A stretch of DNA of 64,000 nt from Tetrahymena thermophila SB210 (GCF_000189635.1 NW_002476376.1:45236-109235); one strand, 5' to 3'; counted from the first letter of the stretch, positions 35,801 through 49,414 are shown. Notes: generated by a model not told the origin, from the letters alone. Made by a program: numbers and translations.

Positions 35801-38800
35801 GTAAAAAAAGTTTATTTGCTTGGATATTATGATATTGTATAAAATGAATTAATAACAATATTGCTCTTAATTTATTTATTAGCTTTTTATTTGATTTATT
35901 TTTCTTTTTTTTATTCTATTAATTTTTTTCTTCTTTTTTGTTCATTTAAATAATTTTTTTATTTTGTTTTAATTCATATTATTTCTTCATTTTTCCTTCT
36001 AACTAACTAAAAAATTATACTTCTTTCTTAAACATTTAAAAAGAGAAAATGAAATTGGTGCTGTCGGTGCATCAGGCTTATGCTCTGCATTAGCAAAATG
36101 CACTAATCTCTCAAATTTTACACTTGATCTTTTGTAAAAATAATTTTGTTTTGTTTTGGATATTATGATCATTTTTAATATAAAAATGAAATTAAAATAA
36201 ATAGCTCTTTTAATTTATTTTATTAATAATCATTTTTTGATTTTCAACATTTTCTTTAATAATTTAGTTTTACTTCACTTTTTCTTTCTTTCTAATTAAC
36301 TAGCTAATTAATAATATTTTTTTCTTCAATCAATAATTAAAAAGTTACAATGAAATTGGTGATGAAGGTGCAACAGGTTTAGGTTCTGCATTAGCAAAAT
36401 GCACTAATCTCTCAAATTTGATACTTTGTTTAAAGTAAAACCAGTTTTTTTCTTTGAATATTTTGATAATTATTAATTTAAAAATGAAGCTAAAATAATA
36501 GAAATCTTTTAATTTATTAATACATTTCTATTTGATTTATTTTTTTTACCTTTTTATTCTGCTTATATTTTTTTTCTTTCTTTGTTAATTTAACTAATAT
36601 TTTCATTTAACTTCTTTTGATTTTATTATTTATTAATTAATTTCTTTGTTTATTCATTTTTTTTCATTCAAAATAACTAATTAATTTTATTTTTTTCTTT
36701 TTCATTTAAAAAGTGAAAATTAAATTGGCGCAATTGGTGCATCAGGTTTAGGTTAAGGTTTAGCAAAGTGCACTAATCTCTCAAATTTGAAGCTTCTACT
36801 TAGGTAAAAACATATTATTTGTTATGGATATTGTGATTTATAAAATAAATTTATAAAAAAAATAAAAATTTTTATTTTTTTATTTTATTTTTATTGTATT
36901 TGTGTTTTTTTTTTATCTTTCTTTGTTAATTTAACTCATTTTTTCATTTTCAACTTTTTCTTTTATATAAATTTATTCATTTCTTATTATTCATATTTTT
37001 TATTTATTTATTTATTTATTTTTTCTTTCTTTCTTTCTTTCTAACTAACTAATTAATTTTATTTATTTCTTAAATATTAAAAAAGAGAAAATTAAATTGA
37101 TGCAATTGGTGCGTAAGGCTTAGGCTCTGAATTAGCAAAATGCATTAATCTCTCAAATTTGACACTTCAACTTTGGTAAGATAGATTCTTTGTTATGGAT
37201 ATTGATTGATATTGTTATATTTTTTAATAAAAAATGAATTTATAAAAATACAACTTACTCTTTTAATTTATTTATTTATTAGCTCTTTATTTGATTTCTT
37301 TTTCTTTTTTATTCAACTTTTTTTTTTTACTAAACTTTAATTTTTCTTTTATTTTTAATTAATTAATTTCTTATTATTTAATATTTTTATTAATTTTTTC
37401 TTTTTAAGTAACTAAATAATTTTATTTTTTTCTTGAATATTTAAAAAGCGAAAATTAAATTGGTGCAATTGGTGCATAAGACTTAGGTTATGAATTATCA
37501 AAGTGCATTAATCTCTAAAATTTAATACTTGAACTTAGGTAAAATCAGTTTATTTTTATTTGTTTTAGATATTGTGATATTTTTATTTTAAAAATGAATA
37601 AAATATTATTTTTTTATTTATTTTTTAGCTTTTTATTTAATTTATTTTTCTTTTTCTTTTTCATTCTGTTGATATTTTTTTTTTCTTTTTTAATTTTCAA
37701 CTTTTTCAATTTTTATTAATTAATTTCATATTATTTGATTTGTTTTTCATTTTTTCTTTCTAACTAACTAATTAATTATTTTGTTTTGTTTTTCTGAATC
37801 TTTAAAAAGCGAAAATTAAATTGGTGCAATTGGTGCATCAAACTTGGGTTCTTAATTAGCAAAGTGCACTAATCTCTTTAATTTGACACTTGATCTTAGG
37901 TAAAAACTGTTTATTTGTATTGGATATTGTAATATTTTTTAATATAAAATATGATTTAAAAAAATATTTCTCTTTTAATTTATTAGCTTTTATTAGATTT
38001 ATTTCTCTTTTTCTTTTTTATTCTTCTTATATTTTTTTTCTTTTTTTTTAATTTATAACTTTCTTTTATTATTAATTAATAATTCATTTCTTATTATTGC
38101 ATTTTTTTCTTTATTTCCTTCTATCTTCAATATTTAAAAAGTCAAAATTAAATTAATGATGAAGGTGTATAGGGTTTAGCTTCTGAATTAGTAAACTGTA
38201 CTAATATCTCAAATTTGACACTTGATCTTAAGTAAAATTTTTTTTTTCGTTTTGGATTTGGCAATATTTTTTAATAAAAAAATTAATCTAAAAAAGATTT
38301 AACCACCCTTTTAATTTATTAATTTACTTTTTATTCAATTTATTTTCTTTTTTATTTTACTTATTATTTTTTTTATAATTAAATTTACTAATTTTTTAAT
38401 TTTCAACTTTTTCTTTATTTTTAATTTATTATTATTTTATATTTTTTCTTTCAGACTAACTAATTAATTATATTTTTTCTTCAATATTTAAAAAGCGAAA
38501 ATTAAATTGGTGCAATTGGTGTATCAGATTTAGGTTCTGAATTAGCAAAGTTCGCTAATCTCTCAAATTTAATAATTAAACTCAGGTAAAATCAGTTTAT
38601 TTGTTTAGAATATTGTGATATTTTTAAATTAAAAATGAAAAAATTATTAATCTTTTAATTTTTTAGCTTTTTATTTTATTTATTTTTTCTTTTTTTTATT
38701 ATTTTCCCTATTTTTTCTTTCTTCTTTTTTTGTTAAATTAACTAATTTTTTCATTTTCAACTTTTTCTTTTATACTAATTATTTATTTTTTTCAATATTT

Positions 38801-39145
38801 AAAAAGTTAAAATGAAATTGATGATGGAGGTGCATTAAGCTTAGGCTCTGCTTTATCAAAGTGTACTAATCTCTCAAATTTAACACTTTATCTTGGGTAA
38901 TAACAATTTATTTGTTTTGGATATTGTGATATTTTTTAATTTAAAAATGAATTTAAAACAATTTTATTTTTTAGCTTTTTATTTGATTTATTTTCCTTTT
39001 TTTATTAATATAATTTTTTTAGTAATTTAATTTAATTGACAATAAAAGTTAAAATAAAATCAATGAATCATCATAATTGAAAGTAATAAGCAAGTTTCTT
39101 AAATCAAAAAGATTAGTTGCCATTCAAATAAATTTTTATTTTTGA
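32867..39145 (+). CDS. LRR2: leucine-rich-repeat protein, 18 predicted exons
   Basis: A 50-nt exon (32867-32916, FLNSSLQSHLVLHISL) is followed by sixteen 90-bp exons starting at 33176, 33983, 34365, 34640, 34969, 35347, 35711, 36044, 36345, 36714, 37086, 37449, 37810, 38142, 38496 and 38807. A terminal exon 39049-39145 (KVISKFLKSKRLV..TGA) follows. Every repeat exon is 90 bp, phase 2 at both ends, starts after AAAAAG or a close form and ends before GTAA or GTAT. Together they give 529 codons with no TGA inside. Each repeat reads like ENQIGAIGASGLGSALAKC then TNLSNLTLDL, a ribonuclease-inhibitor-like LRR and likely protein-binding. A true first exon with ATG is not identified. Intron 2 is longer (717 nt) than the others (about 190-330 nt). 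Repeats are much more diverged than in LRR1, so this is an older array. Confidence 0.8.
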
Positions 39146-40530
39146 TAAAAAACTGGCTAAATAGGAGAAATAAATTAAAAATATTTGAAAATATCAAATG
39201 TTTTATTTAATAATATTTTGTAATAGGTAGGATCTTTTAACCTAAAGTATAAATTTATTAAAATTTTTATATTTATAAATATCATTTCTTTGTAAGTTAA
39301 TAAATAATCAAATTAAATTTACTTAAATAAAATAATTACTCTAAATTCATTCATTCCTTCCTTCCTCAACTTTTGTTAAAAAAGGTCAAATCTTTTATAA
39401 TTGCTATTTTTGTCTTTCTTATTATGACTTCTTATTTACTTATGTAAATGTGAAGCTTTTATATCATAGAAAAAAATTTGATGTATTAATAATGGAAATT
39501 AATAAAAATAAATTACAATATATAAAAATATTTTAAACATATTTGATGTTTAGATATACTTGAGAGTAGAAGTTAATAGTATTTTTTTTATTTAATAATA
39601 CTAATAAATAATAAGAAAAATAAAATTGTTCATTAGTGTTTAAAACAAATGAAAATAAATATACATTGAAGAAATTTCTTATCAAAATATAAGCTTTTAT
39701 GCTTAAGAAAAAAGGGTCAACATATCACAGAAAATAAATTGATCACACATCATATAAGTTTAAAAATAATGATAGTTAATATATATTTATATCTATCTAT
39801 ATTAATTAAATTTAAAAACTATTAAAATTAATCAAAAATTTAAAATCAATAGTATTCTTTGAATAATTTGAAAAATTAAATGAAAATGCTAAATTATTTA
39901 AATATTTTTTAAGCATGTCAATTTATCTTTTGTAAATCTTTATTAAAAAAAAGTAAAATTAACAAATTAAATTTTTTTTGTTTAAAATTTATAAAAAAAA
40001 TTAAAATAAAAAAAATAAAAATTATTTTGAAAAGAACATAAAAGCGAAAAGAAAAATAATTTAAGTAAAAATAAAGAAAAATATTAGAAACAAAAGCAAT
40101 AAAGAAATGATTGGTTTATGATAAATAAATACTTAAATTATAAAATGAGAAACACAGACAATGAATATATTAGAAATGAAATTTACAAAATAATTAAATA
40201 AGTAAAAAATATAATATAATTTAATAAATTAAGTAGAGATGGATTTTATTTATTTATTTGTTGATGTAGATGTTATTTGTTTAAAGCAAAAAGAATTATT
40301 ATAATTGTTTGAATTATTAATTAATTCTTTTTACTTTTTAATTAGCTTGCTAGTTATTGTTATTTGTTTATTTTTTGTTTGTTTGTTTTAAATTAAAAGA
40401 AAATTCTTTAGAGTTTTTGAATTGAGCATTCAACTCAAATTATAAATGAAGAATCATTTATTTATCTTCTTTCTTTTTTATTTGTTCTATTTAATTTGTA
40501 TTTTGAAATTTATTTATTTTTAAGCATTTT
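39146..40530. other. Intergenic A/T-rich DNA between convergent genes
   Basis: 3' flanks of LRR2 and of the methyltransferase gene. Only low-complexity runs are seen, for example CATTCATTCCTTCCTTCC (about 39349) and GTTT repeats near 40375. Confidence 0.6.
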
Positions 40531-41739
40531 TCAGTCAAGTTTTTAAGCTACAATGCATAGGATGTTCATTCCAAAGGGAGAGTTTTCTCTTCTTAGCTTT
40601 TCTTCAAATAAGATGAGAGCTTCATTTTTAATTTGGATATTTTGCTCATTGATTTTGTCTTTATCAAGATGATTTTCATAGTCTTCTTTGGTGAAGAAAT
40701 TATAGGGAATGAATTAGCTCCATATTAGGATGTTTTTAAAGCCAGCTCTTTCCATCATTAATTTGTATTCTTTCACTGAAAGGATTTCATCTTAATCAAT
40801 ATATTTGAATTCAGTCCTGGCTCCAGTCACTTTTTAGATGGCTTTGCTCATAATTTCATCGAAATCACTGTTGTTAGATTCACTATCCCATATAGTAAAA
40901 CCAACTCTGCCTCCTTTCTTCAAAACTCTGTAAGCTTCTTTTATCGCTTGAAAAGGATCTTTAACTTCATTAATTAGCATTCCGCCAAAATAAATGTCAA
41001 ACACAGAGTTTGCATAAAACAACTTTGTTGCATCGGCTCTTTCTGCAAACACATTCAATCCTTTATTAAAGTATAAGCCACTTGATTTAACTTATTCTTA
41101 AATGTTATCGCAAAGCTCTTATCCATCATTTTTAATACAATTAGTGTGCAATTTATCTTATTCCTACCAATCTTCCTCCATATTAGGAACAAAATTATAG
41201 TCATATAACTTAGTACTAAGAGGATTAACCTCTAGTAATTTTAATTTATGCTTAATTACACTTAATTTTACTTTAGAAATGTCAGTCAGAAACAATTTGC
41301 ACTGCTTTTTCTTCATTTAAACTAAATATGGAAGAATGTATTCTGTACCACAACCACATTCTAAAATAGCGTCTGTTGCCTCTTAGATGCTAAGCATATT
41401 ATAGACAATTTAAGTAGCTGCTCCAGTCATTGGATCTAAAAATCCAAATTTTTAAATTGATTGGATGCTTGAAAGAGTATCGTCTCCATAGCCACTATCA
41501 ATATACTCACCATCGTTCCCAGAGTAGTATTGACTTTTTAAAAATTTTTTAGGATTAATGAACTAGTTTTGATTGGAAACGCTATCTCTCCTAAATATCA
41601 GATATTCATCTAAATTAGAGGGATCATTTTTGCAAATAGGAAGCAAGTTTTGTTGCTAATCCTAAGCCTCTTCATCACTTAACTAGCTTTGCATGTCCAG
41701 AGAATCTTTATTTATATTTCCTACTAAATTATTAGACAT
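40531..41739 (-). CDS. Class I SAM-dependent methyltransferase-like protein (402 aa)
   Basis: Single exon, ATG at 41739 to TGA at 40531-40533, 403 codons. SAM-binding motif I is ILECGCGTE (residues 125-133, variant of D/ExGxGxG), preceded by a helix TGAATQIVYNML. A post-I strand ends in acidic LFLTDISKVKL. Motif IV-like VFDIYFGGMLINEV (about 246-259) and a Methyltransf_11-type block DPFQAIKEAYRVLKKGGRVG followed by FTIWD (about 261-285) complete the fold. The class I Rossmann family is well supported; the substrate cannot be told. A 120-residue Gln-rich N-terminal extension is not part of the domain, and the C-terminus has MMERAGFKNILIWSQF, the usual late strand of such enzymes. In motif I the second Gly position is Cys, which is tolerated in the family. 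Confidence 0.88.
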
Positions 41740-43021
41740 CCTTTGAGATTTGTTAAATTTGCTAATTCTAAGTTATTTAAAATTTGATTTCAATTGATTT
41801 TATTTGCTTTTTTAAATGAAAATCCAAGCAAAAAACTATAGAATATTTCTGGAACATTTAAAAAGTTCTATCAATTTTAAGCATTTTATATTTTTGATAT
41901 CTTTTTTTATCTCCTTAATTTAACCATTCAAATATGATTTATTATTGCTAACACTCTCATCTCAATCTTTCTAAGTAGATCTTTTAAATTCAATTATTTG
42001 TTTATTTATATGTTTGTTTGTTTAGTTATTTTTTAGTTGTTTCTTTGTTTGTTTGGTTATTTATTTAGTTGTTTGTTTGTTTAGTTATTTTGTTAGCTCA
42101 TTGCACATTTATTTATTTATGATATCACTATATATAATTTTCAGTCAAGCTAAATTTACTAAAAAACTCTATTAATTCTTATTGTTAAAGACTTACATGA
42201 AAATATTATCTTCACGATATTCTTTTAATTTGCAAATTTTATAATTATAATTTTAAAAAATTATGTTTTTTTTTGGATTTATGTGCTAATTTCAATGGAT
42301 ATTTTTTAATTGTTTACTTTGATTTAATAAAACAATCTATTATCTATATTAGAAATTTTTTAAATTATCTATCTTCTAATTATATAAATTTGAATGAATA
42401 AAATCTGACTGCATTTGATTGAAATTACCTCTTCTTATTGAAAGTTTAAAAAAATATAAATTACAAAAAAAAATTAATTTTTGATAAAAAAAATATTTTC
42501 TTTTTGAGAATAATATTTGAAACTTAATCAAAAAAGAAATGAGAAAAAACAAATTGTAATATTTACAATAAAAGCATTTTAAAAAAACTTTTACATAAAT
42601 TTTATTTCTCATTTTACATTTAAAAATGTAAGTTGCTTTATACTTAGAAAAATGGGATTATGAGAATGATAAAACGATAAAACATGAATTTATTTTAGTA
42701 TAATATTTTATTTATTTTTTAATTATTCAAAAATAATCATTTAAATTTTTATATAAATTTTAATTATTTGTATTGAAATGATTAAATATTCCTAAAGCGT
42801 TTGTTATCATTCTTAAAAATAATTTGTAAATTAAGTTGATAATGGAAACAAAAAATTATTTAAATCTTGACTAAAGTTTTTTAATTTGTATGAATAGATT
42901 AATAATGAATTAAATGATTAATTTTTAATATACAAAATATATAAAAAGGGCTTACTTATTTACTTAATAACTTATAAGTGAAAATTTTCATAATATTTTA
43001 CATTAATTAATTCAAAATTAG
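41740..43021. other. Intergenic A/T-rich DNA with GTTT/GTTA repeats
   Basis: Holds the upstream flank of the methyltransferase gene and the 3' flank of the next gene. A GTTT/GTTA tetranucleotide tract lies at about 41998-42095. The short frame at 42376-42612 is a chance opening in low-complexity DNA. No gene is seen. Confidence 0.6.
41998..42095. repeat. Imperfect (GTTT)n / (GTTA)n tract
   Basis: TTTGTTTGTTTAGTTATTT-type units repeated with small changes just upstream of the methyltransferase gene. Confidence 0.8.
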
Positions 43022-46000
43022 TCAGTTATTGAAAACTGCATCAAGAATGTTTTAAATATTATTAATATGGGTGAATGGCATGTTGACTTGATTAGTAAAA
43101 TAATTAGATTTGTGAGAAACAGAATTGATTGATCTGTATTCTTGTTTAATACTGTTTTGTGAAGATTCTACTTTGTTATCACTTTGGTTAGATTTATCTG
43201 TATAAATATTTATTTGGTTTTGGTTGCTTTTATTCATAATGCTTTTATTGACACTTTCTTCTTCAATTTATTTGGAGCAAGATTTTTCTTACGAGCTTGC
43301 TTGTTTCTTTAAATTTAATAATTAACTATGGAGGTCTTTGTTTTATTAAAGAGCTTATTAGCTACTTTCTAAGATTTGATTGTAATCTCTATTTGATTTA
43401 GGAGAAAGTTGTTTTTTACTACCTCTTTAAGATGTTACTCTTCTTTCAGTTGTAGGTGAAACTGTTAAATCGTAGCTAAGTTTAGAATCAGCAAAGTTAT
43501 TACTAGTATTATAAATATTACTACTTTAATTTATCTAATTAAACACACTTCTCCTACTAGATGGTTGTGCCTAATTTTAAGACTCTTTGCTGATTAATTA
43601 TTCGCCTTTTGGTGTTTGCTAATAAGGCTTTTTGGGAATATTTTAATTGTTCATTCTTTGACTCTAAGTGAACATGGAGTCTATGAATAACTCACTTGAT
43701 TATTATACAGCTGAGTCTTTGTTATATTATGAATCGCTGCTTCTATCCACTTCATAATTTGTTCTCTATGAAAACTCTTTCTTCTCTCTATTTGTTTACT
43801 ATTACACTTGCTTCTTATGAATCAAGCACTTAGCCATAGTTTCATAAAATAATTACCTCTTGTATTAATAGCAATATCTAAAGAAAGACTAAATCATTAT
43901 AATTTTTCTCTCAAATTCTCTGTCTAATTTTATTTTTAAAAATTATTTAATTTCTTTTTTATTTAATTTTAATAAAATAATTTTTTTAGACAAAACTTTA
44001 GCAAAAGTTTTGATAAAAATTAAATAAAAATTTTAATTATTTTAAATTAATTTTATCAACAAATTTTTTCTTTCTAAAAAGAAAAGAAACTTGTTTTAAT
44101 AAAAATGAAAAACAAATTATTTACTTTATTTTATTTAATGAGGAGAGTTTAAAGGATTTTCATTAGATTCATAAAAGGGATGCTTTTTACTGAATAAATT
44201 ATCATCTTCTTTTTAGGTGGAATTGAGTGCTTCTCTTTGGCCTATTTAAATATTTAAAAATTTTTAAAAACAAATTTTTGAACGATTTATAAAATTAATT
44301 ACTTAATTTTAAGGTTGATGAAGTTGGTTTTATTGTTTGACCAAAAGTTTTGAATGTTGTAAGATTTTCTGGAAGCAAGTTTTATTGGTGATAATTTAAT
44401 TTTTAAGATTAGTCTTCATATAAATTATTTTTTTAATTAATCAGATTTTCTTCATCTACTTCCATTTTATTTAAATTATTGTCACCCAAGTAATCACTGT
44501 GATTAAAGCTAAATGTTGTTTATTTCTTTTCAGGTCCTGTTGTTTGTTCTGATTAGTTTTTCACTTACTTATTTTCTGATTTTTGATTGGGAGAATAGTT
44601 GCTATTTTACTTGTTATCGCTGTAATCACCACTAGGTTGGTTATAATAGCTATAATTCATATTTTATTAAGAGTTTTAGTAATTCTAATTTGTACTGCTT
44701 GAGAAACTGCGAGGTTTAAGCTAACTATTTGTGAATCCCTTTGGTATTTTGGAGTGCACAATATTTAAAGACACAAAAGAATTGTTTTAAGAATTTGGAC
44801 CATTGTTAAAGCTATTTTGTAAATATCCACTTTGCTAGATAAGACTGTTATCAGGATTATTGTTCTTGTAAGAAGAATTATTTACTTGTTATGAAGGAAG
44901 GTTCGCATAGTTGGAATTAGTTATTATGCTATCCTTTCTTGATAAAGAAATATTTGGAAAAGGTATTCTTTCTAATTTCATTATTGTCTCCATATCAAGA
45001 GAATTATCCTCTTAATTGTTATAATTTTTTTAAGATTCAGAGAAATTTTATTTATTTCTGTAGAACTACTAATTCTGTTCTGCTTATTATTCATTGTGGT
45101 GATTTTACTATTAAAAGTTATTAAATTAGTTAGCTTAAACAGTTGAAGATTTTTAGTAATCTGACATATTTTAGTCAATATTTCTTTAATTTTAATGATT
45201 TTGATTTAAATATTGCTAAATTTAGATGTTTTTACTTTAATATGGTTATTAGTTGTTGTATTTGTTGATTTCATATTATTTATTATTTTCCATTTAATAT
45301 TATTTGCTATTTTCTAGCTCTTCGTCTTCTTCATCTTAATTTGAGTTATAGTATTAGCCTTGCTTTTATAGAAATTCTTCTTCCAACTGTTTTTGTTGAA
45401 TTTCTAGTTCATATAATTTTTATCTTTATTTCGCCTCAAGAGAACTCATTTAAATATCTTGATTATACCTATTTTCTTGAAATGATTCAATAGTTTCTTT
45501 ATCGATAACATTTTGGCCTTTATTATTTCTATTCATACCATTTTAATAACCAGATATCAAATTAGAATTATGCTGGGGAGGTTTGTTATTTTTAATTGCC
45601 AAAGATTTATTTTATGAAGGCTATGAGTTTATTTTTTATTAGTTTTCGTCTTGCTAAGGCGAAGTAAGTAACTATTTTTCATAATTGCTGTTTGATTTTT
45701 TCCTGAAATCAAATTTTTATTAAACAGATTGAATAGAATTTGCAGGAAAACAGTTTTGAGCTTTAAGAATATTAGGAGAACTCAATGTAGGTATTGATAT
45801 TTGCTCTGTATTCATACTTCCTTTTTTGTAGATGTACATTTAATTATGCTAAGTATTATTTGTATTCATCGAAAGTGGTTACTGATTCAGCTGATTAAAA
45901 TTATTAGGATGATTGAAATGAATTTCTTCTGAAAGTAATTCGCTCTCAAGTTCATATTCAAAACCAGGATGCTACTAAATAGTATTCTAATTTTATAAGC

Positions 46001-48186
46001 TGCTTCTTCTTGAAACCATGCTCTACCCCATTATATTTAACTTGTTTACATTTTGCTAATTAAATTACTGATTTTACTGTTACATTAACAACATTTAATT
46101 TATTTAATATTATCCTCCAATCTCGTAGCTTTATTTTCTATTCTTATTTTTTTAATTTTGTACTTCTCCTTATTCCTCACTCCAAAAATCGTCTGTCTAT
46201 GTCTATGAATCACTCACAATTTCTTATTTAATTAAATAAAAATTATTTTTTTTATTTTTAACAAAAATGTAAATTTTTTTTAAATTAATCTTTTGTTAAA
46301 TTGTATTTTCTGTTAAATTATTCATTTATTATTATAAAAGTTGATTTAGCTTTAACTTTTAGAACTCAAACAGCTTTTTTTTTTTACTAATTGTCAAAAA
46401 TATTTCTAAATTAAATTAATAAATGATTCAAATGTTTTTTGATAAAATTGCTTAAATAAATTCTTTTTTGTTTGTTTACTCTGAATTTCCTACAAAAGAT
46501 TCTTTTTTTTGATAAAACTACAAAATTCAAAGGTTTTTTTGATGTCATTTTTAACTAAGAAATTCTGAATTAATTTATTTATTGAAGTAATAATTGGAAA
46601 ATGTATTAAACTCTACGATTTTTATTGACATTTTTGATAAGAATTCAATTAAATAATTATTAATTTAGTATGAAAAATTTTATTAAAACGGTTTATTTTG
46701 TCAAGAATTCAGATACATTTTATATGGTTTAAAAAAATATTTTACTTGTAGAGCTTTTTATTTAGAGATTCAAGGAAGGGAGTTAGACAAAGCTGAGTTT
46801 TTCTTATTTTTACTTGATTAAAAGGTATTGAAGCGGATTTTGCTCTTTTAGAGTGATATTTTCATTTGTAGATGCTTGGACTTTGTATTGGTTTTTGAAC
46901 TCTTGTATTAGAACTTAAGCTAACTCTTACATATTAATGTTCTTTTTGTCATTCAGACTCATTTGGGATATTTGTTTACTCAGAGAAATATCAAGTTCGT
47001 CTGATTGAGTTTTTAAGTATTTCTTTTATGGGAGGTAATTTTCAATATTATAGGATGCAGCTGTTGGACTAGTTAAGGAATTTTGTGCTAAAAAACTGTT
47101 TGTATGGCTCCCAGATAAATTTGGTAATAATTAACTAGCAGAAGGAGAGACTATTTTGAGAGTAGACTTTGGTTTGAATTCTTCTAAGTTATACAAATGC
47201 TAATTCTTGCTTTAAGCAGCTTCCATTATTAGATTAGGGAATTCATTGATTTGAGTTTTATTTAAAAATCCATTATTAGCATTGCTGCTGTTGTTGTTTA
47301 AATTTTACTGATTATTTTTTGTATTCAAATTAGAATGGCTGAGAAAGTTATTTTGCTATTCAAAATTGTTAACTTTTGTATTGAGAGAGACATCAAAAGG
47401 TGTGTTTTCGCTATATTATCTGCTATGGATGGTTGTATTATTGTACATATTGTGTTGATTTTACATAGCAGCTGCTGACATAAGCTAATTCAGTATTGAT
47501 TTCACAAATACCTCTTGATTTATTATATCTGTTTTATTTTATTATATGCTACTTTCATTTACATCTCTGATGTTGTTTTACTCATTTCCAAACGTATCAA
47601 TTTTAGCATTCACGTTTGTAGATAACTTTTTCGAATTATTAAGCTAATTACTCCCTATATTATGATAACTTGACTATACTTGCTACTATTGATCATTTTC
47701 ATATCCAATTTATTGATAATCAAATGGCTAAGTCATAAAATCCTCTCCTGCTTCAGAGAGTTTTGTCTCTTGCCTATTTTAAGACTAAAAGAATTTATTT
47801 GTTGCTTAATTGCAATCACTCAATTACTAAGCATTGCTTAAATTGTTCAAATTAGGTGCTTGCTCAGAGAAAAAAGACTAAAGAGCCCTATTTTACTTCT
47901 CTTAAGAGCTAAGAGTACTAACATTATTAATCCAGCAAACATTTTTATTATTATTATTATTATTATTATTGATGCTGTTTTAACTTTAATTCGCATTATT
48001 TTAAACATTTTAATTGTTTTCGTCTTCGCTTTTATTATTTGCTTGCTATTTGGATCTTTTCTCTATGTTCTAATTTATCTATTTACGATGAATACTATTA
48101 CTTTAATTTAAGCTAGCTTCGAAACCATTTGTCATTTTCATCGACTCATTCATCGAATTATTGTTCTATTTTCTATTATTTTACAT
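43022..48186 (-). CDS. Large Gln/Asn-rich protein (about 1459 aa), four exons
   Basis: Predicted exons 48186-46746, 46222-44303, 44241-44125 and 43923-43022, with introns of 523, 61 and 201 nt. Phases match at all three junctions (1, 1, 1). The sum is exactly 1460 codons, ending in TGA at 43022-43024. Codon before the first ATG is TGA, which favours the start at 48186, though several Met codons follow within 16 residues. Exon 1 has a poly-Asn run coded by an AAT tract (47940-47970). Exon 2 starts IVSDSQTQTDDFWSEEQGE. Its middle has a Glu/Gln-rich helix likely to form a coiled coil (LEAKQRQKLYELEIQQKQLE). Exon 4 begins with an IQ-like motif, IMIQSFFRYCYQYKRQ, a possible calmodulin-binding site. 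No membrane segment or enzyme domain is recognised. Two or more genes are possible if RNA does not support the joins; the ATG at 43837 would start the smallest. Confidence 0.7.
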
Positions 48187-48959
48187 TCATAATATGTTTA
48201 ACTTTTTGGTTGAACCTAATTTTGAACTAACTAAATAAGAGACATTTTTTTTACTTTGAATTTTGTGAGGCTTGCCATTAATAATTGTCTATCTGATTAT
48301 GCTAATTTGTATTTAATGACATTAATTAATTAATAAACACTAATATTTAAAAGCCTTTTTATAAAAATTTCAAATAAATTTCAATTTATCAAATTATCCA
48401 ATTTGTTATTTGCAAAATTCATTCAAAATATTATTAAATTTTTTGCATTTCAAAAATAATTAAGATAGATCCATCAATCAATCTATCTATCAATCGGTCA
48501 TTTATTATTTAATTTTGCAGTTTATATCTAAATTGATTATTTTAAAAATTGAATGCAAAAATTAATACCATAAATAAATATTTGCTTTTAAATTAAAAAT
48601 TAACATTTTTCAAACTATTAATTATTGGTTTAAAAATTTTGAAATTCGCAGAAAAATAGAGCCTTTCTTATTTGTATTTAATTAATCAAAGATATTTTAA
48701 TATTTTTTTGATCCTATTTTGTTATTAATTTTATTAATGCATAACTACCAAAAAATTTCTAAAGCTAAACAAATTTGACTAGAATATTTTTTTCATTGAA
48801 TTATTTTACTAACTTTCTTTTCATAAATTATAAAAGCTGCTTTATAAATTAACAAATAAGCATATAATTCTAATTTTAATTAATTTTCTATAAAATTATT
48901 TAATTTATTATAAAAATGATAATAAATAATAATAAAAAATAAATTAAATTTTATTTTTA

Positions 48960-49140
48960 ATTTCTATCTGAGTTGTTTGTTAAAAATTAATTTTACTCTA
49001 AATTTCTTTCTTTCTTTATTTTTTAATTTAATCTAATTTATTTATTTTTTCATTTTCAACTTTTTCTTTTATTATTAATGAATTGCTTTCTAATAATTTC
49101 ATATATTTTATTCACTTTTTTATTCTTACTAGCTAATTAA
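48960..49140 (+). repeat. LRR-intron-like relic without an LRR exon
   Basis: The order TTTCATTTTCAACTTTTTCT, TTTTATTATTAAT, TAATAATTTCATAT, TTATTCACTTTTTTATTC and CTAGCTAATTAA is the order seen in the introns of LRR1 and LRR2. No 90-bp repeat exon follows. It is likely a fragment of a lost LRR gene; chance similarity of low-complexity T-rich DNA is possible. Confidence 0.45.
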
Positions 49141-49394
49141 CAAATGAATAGCCTATTAAAAAAAATCTTACTATTGCCAATTTTGAAAACTAAAAAATTG
49201 CTTTAAAAAATAATTTTAGTGATAAAATTTCATTTAAAAGTAAATGTCAAAATAGAATTTTTCTTTATTTAATTTTCAATAAAAAGTATAGAAAGAAACA
49301 AAGAAATAAATATAGTAGATAAATAAATATTTTTTAATTAAATAAAAAAATTAAAAGAAATAAAAAAAGGTTTTATTTTTGAAAAAATTGAATA

Positions 49395-49414
49395 CATCTC
49401 GGCCATTCGGCTCC
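49395..49414 (-). other. G+C-rich spot with tRNA A-box-like sequence
   Basis: The reverse strand reads GGAGCCGAATGGCCGAGATG, with TGGCCGAGATG fitting a class II tRNA A box. A T6 run follows about 6 nt later (49382-49387). There is no B box or cloverleaf, so it is not called a tRNA gene; it may be a tRNA 5'-half relic or chance. Confidence 0.25.

Noticed and set aside
40834-41058. Separate 74-aa methyltransferase-like gene
   Set aside because: It is the middle of the 402-aa gene; in-frame TAA/TAG codons on both sides are Gln.
42376-42612. 78-aa reverse frame in the intergenic region
   Set aside because: Low-complexity Phe/Lys-rich translation of A/T-rich DNA, with no conserved features.
47860-48111. 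Forward 83-aa hydrophobic frame with an Ile run
   Set aside because: The Ile run is the antisense of a poly-Asn tract in exon 1 of the Gln/Asn-rich gene.
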